Source: Phaeodactylibacter sp. (GTDB lineage: Bacteria; Bacteroidota; Bacteroidia; Chitinophagales; Saprospiraceae). Taken from it: a stretch of 64,000 nt of DNA. The DNA is taken from assembly GCF_022763345.1 (NCBI RefSeq), contig NZ_JALEGS010000014.1, positions 62,001 through 126,000 on the forward strand. The letters run 5' to 3'. The first letter of the stretch is position 1; each line of letters opens with the position of its first letter. The notes under the pieces are model-generated. The model searched no databases and had not been told where the DNA came from. It saw only the letters and a list, made by a program, of their open reading frames with translations. The position numbers were made by a program, and so were the translations under genes. Shown in pieces: positions 12,604 through 20,402 of the stretch.

Positions 12604-15600
12604 TTAAAATTTCACATTCAATCCCAGTGTGTAGACTGCTGCTACAGGATAGACCTGACGATCGATTCCGTTAGGTACTTCCGGATTAAATCCATTATAA
12701 TCAAACACAGTAAGTGGTCTTTCGGCTGTTGCATATACCCGAATTGTCGGCATATTGGCATTTGGGGAGCGATCATTTCCAAATGTGTAGCCAAGCTGAA
12801 TATTTTGGATGCGCCAGAAGTCTCCATCCTCAATGTAATACTCGCTACTGTTTTGGTTCCAGCCTTTTCTCAGGCCCGCGGCAGAAGGATAGCGGTCAGA
12901 TGTTCCGTTACCCCGCCACAGATTGTTAAACAACTCGGCATCAATATTGGTATCATTGGTGAAAATGATTTCCCCCCGCTTACGGTTAAGGATTTGATGC
13001 CCCATCTGCCCTTGTAACAACATACTGAAATCAATGTTTTTCCAGGAAAAGCCCAGGTTGGCTCCGAATGTCAAATCAGGCAGGAAGCTGCCCAATGCGA
13101 CCCGGTCCTCATCATTGATCTCACCGTCTCCATTTTGGTCTCTGAAAAAGAAATCTCCGGGAGCCAGATTGGCATTCGCGAGGAATTCTTCGGTATATCC
13201 ACTGTTATCGATATCTGCCTGGCTCTGGAAAACACCGTTGATCTCGTATCCAAAGAAGGCCAGGTAGGAACCGCCTACGGTGGAGCGCTGCAGGAACTCT
13301 CCTCCCGTCTGCTGGAAATCTGCGCCGCCAAGGCTAAGCACCTCGTTGTTGAGCGTTGCAAAATTACCTCCAATATTGTAGCGGAAATCTCCGGTGCCTC
13401 CTGTCCAGTTGGCTGTAACCTCAAGCCCTTCATTTCTAATCTCGCCGAGGCTCCTTCTCACAGCACCTCTGATCAAAGGCTGCTCAATAAAGATGGCCAG
13501 GTTTCTGGTATCACGAATAAAGTAATCTGCCGTAACCGACAGTCTTTCATTGAAGAACCGTGCGTCTACTCCAAAGTTGGTTTCAACTGTAGTTTCCGGG
13601 CGGTCGATCAGGTCAAAAGTCGGGTCAAAAATCCGACCTTCTACCGGTGCCCCGTTGAAAACCGTCAATCTACCTGGATTTAGGGTTGGCGTTCCAACAG
13701 CAGGACTAATGGCATCATTGCCCAGTTGTCCCCAGCTGGCACGCAGTTTCAGGAAGTCGACTCCGGATACATTAAAGAAGGGTTCTCCGGACACAATCCA
13801 ACCCGCCCCTACCGTGGCGAAATCATTCCACTTCGTTTGGAATTTGTTGTTGCCATCCGTTCTGTAGGTACCATACAGCAAGTATCTGTCGTCAAAATTG
13901 TAGGAAAGCCGGCCAAAATAGGACATGAAAAATAGGTTTGATCCAAAATCACCGATTCCATCCTGCTCAAAATTGAGGGCCCGGTCCAGGTACCAAAGCT
14001 CCTCGTTATCCCGTGTAGGGTTAGGATCAAGCTCTGTACCCCGCGCGAACAGGCCTTCCACGAATTCGCTTCTGTAGGACTGTCCCGCTGTTACCTTCAA
14101 ATTGTGTTTCCCAAAATTATCGGTATAGGTCAGGAAGTTATCCCAAACCTGATCGAAGCGAGTCTGTTGGCTTCGGCGAAGGCTGGAAACCCGATCCGTT
14201 ACACCGTCATTAAAGGCAAAGCTGACCGACCGGTTGTTGAAGTTTTCAAAGTTGTAATTGTACTGTGTTTTGAAAGACAGCTTGTCGGGAATGATCTGCG
14301 CTTGTGCGTAGAAATTACCAACCACGTTGATAATATTGTTCCGGTTGTCGTTGTAAATCAGGGAATAAAATGGATTCTGCAGACCTCTGTACCCTAACAA
14401 CTGCGCGTTCGCCAGCTGAGGTTCAGAGGCGGCTGTATTAAGCGTATCAATCTTCGGAAGAATCGGAACAGAGTGATAGGCATTGAACCAGGCTGCATTA
14501 CTACCATCATACCGTGTGGCATGACTTCCGTTAATGTTACCTCCCACGGTAAGCCAATTGGTCAGGATAGCATCAACCCGCGTTCTGATGTTGAAGCGCT
14601 GGAACTCGTTGCGCGTCTCATTCAACAAGCCTTCCTGGTCAATGAATCCAAGCCCTATGGAGTATTTGGTCTGATTGGTGCCTCCACTAAAGGACACATT
14701 ATGGCTCTGCATAGGCGCAGGGCTCATGATGAGGTCATACCAGTCTGTATTCACCGCAGGAACATTCGGGTCCACCGTACTTCTGCCGTAACGCTGCATG
14801 GCGTTGTCAATAAACCCTTGGTCTGCGGCTGAACCCGTCTCCTGGATATACTGCGCAAACTGCTGAGCATTAGACATCTGAATGACGTTCTGCGGATTCT
14901 GGATACCATAATATCCGTCATATGTAATCTGAGGGGCCTGGTTAAAGGAGCCGGACTTTGTCGTGATCAACACGACGCCGTTACCTGCCCGAACACCATA
15001 AATGGCTGCTGACGATGCATCCTTCAGAACTGACATCGTTTCAATGTCGGATGGGTTAAGGAAGTCAATGTCGTCCACGAACATCCCATCGACAACGTAC
15101 AGGGGTGCTCCGGCCCCTTCAAAGGAACCTACCCCACGGACCCGCACCGTTGGTGCGCCACCGGGAGCGCCGTTACTTACGATTTGTACGCCGGCTACTC
15201 TGCCTTGCAGCGACTGCATCGCTTGCGGTGTGGGCGTTTTCACGATATCATCCGACTCCACGGTAGAGATGGCAGAAATCAAATCGCGCTCTCGTTGGGT
15301 TCCGTAGCCAATAACGACGACCTCCTCCATGTTAACTGCGTCGGTTTCCAACGCCACATCTATAGTGGTTTGGGCCCCAACCAATACTTCCTGGGGAAGA
15401 AAGCCAACATAAGAAAAGATGAGTGTGTCACTTTCGGTTGCCCGAATGCTGTAGGCCCCGTCAACGTCCGAGATCGTTCCGGTGACGCCACCTTTGACCT
15501 GAATCGTTGCCCCTATAAGGGGTTCATTTTCCTCTGCCGAGAACACGGTCCCGGTAATCGTCCGCTGCCCAAAAGAGGTGAAGGCCGTAAAGCTAAAGGC

Positions 15601-15654
15601 AATCCCTAGCAAAAGTGCCCTCACAACAGCTGAGTTTTTGAAAATCTTGTTCAT
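12604..15654 (-). CDS. susC: SusC/RagA-family TonB-dependent outer-membrane transporter
   Basis: 1016 residues. Signal peptide ending near SFGQ, then a carboxypeptidase-regulatory-like domain (residues ~31-115, ITGTVFSAEENEPLIGATI), a TonB-box region EEVVVIGYGTQ, the plug (about 130-235, PLYVVDGMFVDDIDFLNPSDIE, SAAIYGVRAGNGVVLITTKSG) and a 22-strand-type barrel ending in an aromatic residue (LGLNVKF). No STN domain is present, so it is not expected to signal to an anti-sigma factor. With SusD it forms the TonB-driven importer for the oligosaccharides released by the upstream enzymes (inference from PUL logic). A 467-bp noncoding stretch lies upstream and probably holds its own promoter. Confidence 0.97.
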   Translation of the reverse strand: MNKIFKNSAVVRALLLGIAFSFTAFTSFGQRTITGTVFSAEENEPLIGATIQVKGGVTGTISDVDGAYSIRATESDTLIFSYVGFLPQEVLVGAQTTIDVALETDAVNMEEVVVIGYGTQRERDLISAISTVESDDIVKTPTPQAMQSLQGRVAGVQIVSNGAPGGAPTVRVRGVGSFEGAGAPLYVVDGMFVDDIDFLNPSDIETMSVLKDASSAAIYGVRAGNGVVLITTKSGSFNQAPQITYDGYYGIQNPQNVIQMSNAQQFAQYIQETGSAADQGFIDNAMQRYGRSTVDPNVPAVNTDWYDLIMSPAPMQSHNVSFSGGTNQTKYSIGLGFIDQEGLLNETRNEFQRFNIRTRVDAILTNWLTVGGNINGSHATRYDGSNAAWFNAYHSVPILPKIDTLNTAASEPQLANAQLLGYRGLQNPFYSLIYNDNRNNIINVVGNFYAQAQIIPDKLSFKTQYNYNFENFNNRSVSFAFNDGVTDRVSSLRRSQQTRFDQVWDNFLTYTDNFGKHNLKVTAGQSYRSEFVEGLFARGTELDPNPTRDNEELWYLDRALNFEQDGIGDFGSNLFFMSYFGRLSYNFDDRYLLYGTYRTDGNNKFQTKWNDFATVGAGWIVSGEPFFNVSGVDFLKLRASWGQLGNDAISPAVGTPTLNPGRLTVFNGAPVEGRIFDPTFDLIDRPETTVETNFGVDARFFNERLSVTADYFIRDTRNLAIFIEQPLIRGAVRRSLGEIRNEGLEVTANWTGGTGDFRYNIGGNFATLNNEVLSLGGADFQQTGGEFLQRSTVGGSYLAFFGYEINGVFQSQADIDNSGYTEEFLANANLAPGDFFFRDQNGDGEINDEDRVALGSFLPDLTFGANLGFSWKNIDFSMLLQGQMGHQILNRKRGEIIFTNDTNIDAELFNNLWRGNGTSDRYPSAAGLRKGWNQNSSEYYIEDGDFWRIQNIQLGYTFGNDRSPNANMPTIRVYATAERPLTVFDYNGFNPEVPNGIDRQVYPVAAVYTLGLNVKF

Positions 15655-16121
15655 AAACTAAGAGTGAGTTTAAATAATTTTGTACTAGATCGTTCTCCAT
15701 CGAAATCCAAAGTACTAAGCTAACAATAAATTGTAAGTCGGCGAAGAAGTATTGTACCTAAATTTTATTTGGAAAAACACCTTCAAAATCAATAATTAGC
15801 ATTGTTTTCCGACATAGAGGGGCCTTATATATTCAGGGTTTCCTATCTGTCCCTTTTAAAATCGGTCTTTGCTTACCAAGGTGCCTAAATGGCTTCTAAT
15901 CTTTTGACTCAAGCCCAACTTTTAGCGTGTACGCTGCTGATAATCTTCCTTTGCAGGGTACTGAAAGGTGGGGCGCTTGCTTTGTATTGAAAACCGTAAT
16001 GCTTATCAGGGAATGTCCAGCCGCTATTTATCGCCATTTCATCCCGGGAACTTTTTTTGGTAGGATAAAGCGTAAAGCGTTTTTTGGCTATGAGGGTTTT
16101 AACGGTAAAGTAAATTCGGTT
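15655..16121 (-). other. Noncoding stretch upstream of susC
   Basis: 467 bp between the broken DoxX gene and susC, AT-richer than the flanks. A short plus-strand frame at 15927-16145 has no recognisable product and was not accepted. On the minus strand, TACTTTG about 45 bp upstream of the susC start approaches the TAnnTTTG element but is one base short and lacks a well-placed TTG, so I do not call a promoter. It probably contains the susC promoter and leader. Confidence 0.4.
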
Positions 16122-16763
16122 TCAACCATCGATCTTTTCTATTAATTCAATAATCATTTTAGGGATTCCCGAAAGGTCCTCTATTGTTTGAGCGGGGTTA
16201 GTCAACAGTTGGATCAATATTTTGGGAAGGACTAAAATGATCTCCAGCCCGATTGCAAAGACTGGCAATAGCAAATACGACCAAACCGGATACCTGAATT
16301 TGGTGCTCATGTTGTGCCATACCGATTCCCAAATGATTTTCATCCGCTCTTTGTAGTGCCAAAGGATCAGAAGGTCAAGCAAAATATAAATGCCTAATCA
16401 CCAGGCGAATGCCCCTGACATGCCTGCCGACATAAAAGACAAGTCAATAATCAAAATAGTAGTGGCGATGGGTAAGAATAGGAATGCGCCAATCAGGGCA
16501 GTTCTGTTGATCAACAACAAGAGGCCGCAAAGAACCTGAGAAACGCCAATAAAAGTTTTAAAGGGTTCGTGGTCAAACAAATACCAGGACACCCTGAAGA
16601 GCGATAAGTCTTGTAATGGAGTCGCCAATTCAGCTTCGCTGATGCCAAATTGTCCGGCAGTCAATTTACCGTATCCGTAACCAAGGAACGTCCATGCGAG
16701 CAGGAACCTTGCTGTCAGGATGAAGTAATCCCAGAGTTTTGCTTTTGATATTTTTAGCTTCAT
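16122..16763 (-). pseudogene. DoxX-like membrane protein gene interrupted by an in-frame TGA
   Basis: One reading frame runs from ATG at 16763 to the TGA at 16122-16124, broken only by a TGA at 16398-16400. The 5' part (121 codons, MKLKISKAKLWDYF...) is a DoxX-family membrane protein with LGYGYGKL and the helices GVSQVLCGLLLLINR and IGAFLFLPIATTILIIDLSF. After the stop the frame continues at once as LGIYILLDLLILWHYKERM..., which reads like the missing last helix and a C-terminal extension with another hydrophobic segment (YLLLPVFAIGLEIILVL). Repair of TGA to CGA (Arg) would give a 213-residue protein. Possible explanations are a recent nonsense mutation, a base-calling error, or readthrough. 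Family function: small integral membrane proteins linked to redox or thiol stress, poorly defined. It sits inside the PUL, 115 bp after the sulfatase. Confidence 0.75.
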
Positions 16764-16878
16764 TTTTATTGATTGATGGTAGCCCGTGCATAAACCACCT
16801 CCCAGAATCTACAATTCCCCACGCTAGCCACAATTGCAACTGTCCAAATTCCTTCCCACACCGCGCAACATCCAGAAC

Positions 16879-18558
16879 CTAAAACCCCACCCTAACCACT
16901 CCACTAGGCCGATACCCAATCCGATGCGCCTGCACCAATAGCGTATCTCCCACTTGTGGCTCAACCGGGCCTTGATAAATCGTCCAGTTTTGCCCCGCCG
17001 TTTCCGCGTTTCCTACCCACTGATAAGCCAGTTGCGCACCCTCCGTAGGGCAACTTAGCTTGACCTTTGCACCTCGCTCTACCTGAGGTGGCTCGGTCAC
17101 AGGTTGTTCCCCGCCCGGCCAGATGCTTTCTACGTACGCCTTCTCGCTCATGCGGCCCTTGTCTTGGGTATCCTCAATCCAGCGGTCCAGGGCTTGACGC
17201 AGTTCTTCTATTTTGTCGGCGTACTGTGGGTCGCCGGCAAGGTTGTGCAGCTCGTGGGGGTCCTCCAAAAGGTCGAATAGCTCCAGGCTGTCCTTGGTGG
17301 GGCGGAACCACTGTGCCTGGTAGGTAGTCAGGCTGTCTTTCTCGTGCAAGCGCAAGAGTTCTTTCATAATCGGCATGGTCTCCCGGTACTTTACCGGCAG
17401 GTAGTACGGCTGGTCCAGGTTGTAATAGCGGATCAGCTTATACCGGCGGCCGCGTACCGCCCGGACTTTGTCGGTTTCATTGTCAAAACGGTCGGCCGCG
17501 GCGAAGATGTAATCGCGTTCTGTGGTGTCCCGGTACGTTCCCATCCAAGCCTTGCCATCCACGTAGGCCGGGGGCTCCATCTCAAGCAAAGACAGGACAG
17601 TGGGCTTGAAGTCGATAAAGCTCAGTAGCTGACTATCTACCTTGCCGGCCAATTGCTGATGGGGAAAACGCACCACCATTGGCGAATGAATACCAGAGTC
17701 ATAAATGGTACGCTTTTGCCGAGGCAAGGGGCCGCCGTGGTCGGTATACCAAAAGACGATGGTGTTTTCCAGTTCCCCGGTTGCTTCCAGCTCTTCTAGT
17801 ATCTCCCCTACCCGCCGGTCCATCGCTATCACATGCGAGTACAGGCGCCGCACATCGCGCTTCGCTACCTCCGTGGTGGGCAAGTAGGGCGGAATGGGCA
17901 CCTCCAGGGTAGAATCGATCAGCAGGGAGTCGTTCGCCCGCCGCCAGATCATAGACTCGTGGGTATCATCAAGGTTGAAAATGGCGAAAAAGGGCTGCGT
18001 GGTATCCGGTCGATGCTTCCAGTGGGCTTCGAAGCCGCTTTCGTCCCAGGCTCCGAGCTCGCAACGGAACTGATAATCCTCCTTGGGGTTGTTGGTGCAA
18101 AAGTAGCCCGCCCGGCGCAGGTAAGAACTCATCATGTGCACTTCGGGCAGCGGCATAGCTTCGTAGGCAGGACGGGGAAAGTTCTCAATCGCCCGGTCTT
18201 TGATGGTAAAGCGGAACCAGGGCCCGGTCCGCATATGGTGCGCGCCAATCCGCGTGGGGTACATGCCCGTGGCAATCGCAGCACGGCTCGGTGCGCAGAC
18301 TCCGGAAGGGGAAAACAGATGGGTGTACAGCACCCCTTCCTCCACCAGCCGGCTGATGTTGGGCGTGGCCACTGTAGAGTCACCCCAGGGCGGCAGGATC
18401 GCGCTCAGGTCTTCCGCTACGATCCACACCACATTGGGGCGCTCCGGCAACTCCAATTGTGAATAATCCGGTTGATGCGGGGCGCTTTCCGGCTCAGAGG
18501 TGGTGCATCCCCAAAAAAGCAATAGGAACAAGACGAAAAGGTGGCCAGATTTACTCAT
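16879..18558 (-). CDS. S1-family sulfatase, lipoprotein, with extra C-terminal beta domain
   Basis: 559 residues. Lipobox FWGC (Cys18). Sulfatase domain from ~40: NVVWIVAEDLS metal motif (Glu49-Asp50), and the formylglycine motif CAPSR with Cys88, followed by AAIATGMYPTRIGAHHMRT. FWYTDHGGPL carries further metal ligands. The sequence resembles the heparan N-sulfatase-like branch of S1 sulfatases, but the substrate is not fixed. The last ~75 residues (PPQVERGAKVKLSCPTEGA...) form a small beta domain like those at the ends of hexosaminidases. Its ATG overlaps the GH43 stop by 4 bp (ATGA), so translation is probably coupled. It should need a maturation enzyme to make formylglycine; none is in the window. 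Its place in the PUL implies a sulfated target or side chain. Confidence 0.92.
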   Translation of the reverse strand: MSKSGHLFVLFLLLFWGCTTSEPESAPHQPDYSQLELPERPNVVWIVAEDLSAILPPWGDSTVATPNISRLVEEGVLYTHLFSPSGVCAPSRAAIATGMYPTRIGAHHMRTGPWFRFTIKDRAIENFPRPAYEAMPLPEVHMMSSYLRRAGYFCTNNPKEDYQFRCELGAWDESGFEAHWKHRPDTTQPFFAIFNLDDTHESMIWRRANDSLLIDSTLEVPIPPYLPTTEVAKRDVRRLYSHVIAMDRRVGEILEELEATGELENTIVFWYTDHGGPLPRQKRTIYDSGIHSPMVVRFPHQQLAGKVDSQLLSFIDFKPTVLSLLEMEPPAYVDGKAWMGTYRDTTERDYIFAAADRFDNETDKVRAVRGRRYKLIRYYNLDQPYYLPVKYRETMPIMKELLRLHEKDSLTTYQAQWFRPTKDSLELFDLLEDPHELHNLAGDPQYADKIEELRQALDRWIEDTQDKGRMSEKAYVESIWPGGEQPVTEPPQVERGAKVKLSCPTEGAQLAYQWVGNAETAGQNWTIYQGPVEPQVGDTLLVQAHRIGYRPSGVVRVGF

Positions 18559-20402
18559 TCTGTATAGATGATTTCACTCCGTTCAGAAATGCCATTTTCG
18601 TTAAAGGCCTCCACCTGATAGTAGTAGCCTTGGTCCGTATTCAGCGCCCGCAGTTCGTAAGATGCCTGATCGTACATCTGTGCCGACAGGTTGAGCTTGT
18701 CTTCAGCGATACCCCAGTAGATGACGTACCCCATCGCTTCGGGGTCCGGCGTCCAGGATAGCAGGGCATTGCGTCGGTCTTCCTGCCGTTCTACGGTGAA
18801 GTCAGCTGGCGCAGCGGGCACCTCCTCCTTACCATTGCCAAACACCCGGAACTCAGAAATCGCCAGATTTTTGGTGCTGCAATGCACGTGGTCGTATTTG
18901 ATATAACGAGCCTCCACCGCCTCCGGCAGTTCGATGTAGCCGTGCGGCATGTCGCGCTGGTTTTCCGAGTAATCGGCAATCACTTCCCACTGCTCGCCGT
19001 CCAGGGAAGCGCTGATGACGAATTGCTGCTTCAAAGTATCTGGCCGGCCGAAAATCTCACTTTTGAAATCCTGGAAGTTGATTTGAATGGCTTTGACGTC
19101 CATTACTTCTTCCAGGTCTACCTGCACATAAATGGAATCGTGGTTCGCTTCAGACACCCAGTAGGAGCGTATCTCCTCATCATTGACTTGCGCGATGCTG
19201 AAATCAGTGATCTGCTCAAGCATGTAGCCCTTGTCGCTTTCGTCCACCACATTCACATCAGATTCCACCAGCTTGGAGTTAGTCGTTACCGGCTTTCCAA
19301 ACGATAGTAGCATCCAGCCCGTAAAACGGTTTTTATGCTGATCCACCTCAGTATCCGGCAAGTAGTGCGGGTAGTCGCCATAAGCGGTATTGACGTACAT
19401 CTGACCGTCCTCCTCAAAGCCCGCCGGGTACATACCGATGCGGCGCTCAAACTTGAAGTTGACCGAGATCGCCATAGTGGCAAAGTGCCAGTAGTTGCCA
19501 TTGTTGTCCTGCACCGTACTGCCGTGGCCAGAGCCTTTCAAGAACCCTCCCGGTTTGTAAGAGATGGGGTTGTAGGGCGCATACTCGAAGGGGCCTAGCG
19601 GAGATTTGCTGGTGTATACCCCATCTGCGTAGACGTTCCACTGCGTACCGGGCGCACCGTATTCGAGGTAATACGTATCGCCGTGCTTCATCATCCAAGG
19701 CCCCTCGATGAAGGGTTTCAGGTCCGATTTATGGTCTTGCCCGAAGCGCTCCCAGCCGTGCTTTTCCGGGTCCAGGTTGAACAGGTCCACCTGCTCGCCA
19801 ATGGGTACATACCAATTGTTGGGGTCCAGCTCAATACCGTGGATAGGCCATTTGTTGGAAGACTCTTCGTATAGGTAAACCCGTCCATCGTCATCTACGA
19901 ACAAGTTGGGGTCCTGTACGCCCCTCGGTACGTTGATGACGGCGAAGTTGGTTGTCCAGTCTCCCAGCTCGGGATTGTCCGTCTCAATTACCGCACCCCG
20001 ACCGGAAGGGTCTCCCAGCAGGATGATTTTGCCATCCTTTACCGCCGCAGCGGGGGCATTGCAGCCATTGAAGTACCAGCTCTGCGGGCGGATAAATTTC
20101 CAGTTGCTCATATCATCGGACACCCAGTAGCCGTGGGAGCGGGTGACGAAGAGGTAGTACTTGCCCTTAAAGTTGACTATGGCCGGGTCTGCCCCGGAAC
20201 GATAGGAGACATTGTTCCGGGCCCGGTAGTGCGACATGTAGGAGTAGTCGATGTCTATCGGGTTGCAGTAGGTTTTGTAATTGCGTTCTGCAACAGAGCT
20301 TACTTCACTTTCGGTTGCTTTGCTGCCAGGCTCCGCGCAGCTACCCAAAACGACAAGCGGCAGTACACAAACCAGCCAGTATAAAATGGGCTTATTCATC
20401 AT
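18555..20402 (-). CDS. GH43-family glycoside hydrolase lipoprotein with discoidin-like and FN3 domains
   Basis: 615 residues. Lipobox LGSC (Cys22). Residues ~45-370 form a five-bladed GH43 propeller: base Asp72 in SGADPAIV, the pKa-modulating Asp in VQDPNLFVDDDG, and the acid Glu in FIEGPWMMK. A discoidin/F5-8C-like domain follows (about 390-520; VKAIQINFQDFKSEIF, VEARYIKYDHVHCSTKNLAI, EFRVFGNG), then a fibronectin III domain (about 525-610, APADFTVERQEDRRNALLSW). GH43 members hydrolyse arabinosides, xylosides or galactosides; the specificity here is open. The start overlaps the esterase-GH3 stop by 4 bp and the stop overlaps the sulfatase start by 4 bp, so it belongs to a tightly coupled run. 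Confidence 0.92.
   Translation of the reverse strand: MMNKPILYWLVCVLPLVVLGSCAEPGSKATESEVSSVAERNYKTYCNPIDIDYSYMSHYRARNNVSYRSGADPAIVNFKGKYYLFVTRSHGYWVSDDMSNWKFIRPQSWYFNGCNAPAAAVKDGKIILLGDPSGRGAVIETDNPELGDWTTNFAVINVPRGVQDPNLFVDDDGRVYLYEESSNKWPIHGIELDPNNWYVPIGEQVDLFNLDPEKHGWERFGQDHKSDLKPFIEGPWMMKHGDTYYLEYGAPGTQWNVYADGVYTSKSPLGPFEYAPYNPISYKPGGFLKGSGHGSTVQDNNGNYWHFATMAISVNFKFERRIGMYPAGFEEDGQMYVNTAYGDYPHYLPDTEVDQHKNRFTGWMLLSFGKPVTTNSKLVESDVNVVDESDKGYMLEQITDFSIAQVNDEEIRSYWVSEANHDSIYVQVDLEEVMDVKAIQINFQDFKSEIFGRPDTLKQQFVISASLDGEQWEVIADYSENQRDMPHGYIELPEAVEARYIKYDHVHCSTKNLAISEFRVFGNGKEEVPAAPADFTVERQEDRRNALLSWTPDPEAMGYVIYWGIAEDKLNLSAQMYDQASYELRALNTDQGYYYQVEAFNENGISERSEIIYTE

Noticed and set aside
15675..15725. 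Possible susC promoter at the TACTTTG sequence
   Set aside because: The box is one base short of TAnnTTTG and no TTG lies at 17-20 bp.
15927..16145. 72-codon frame upstream of susC
   Set aside because: No domain, and it overlaps the end of the DoxX frame on the other strand; likely noncoding leader.
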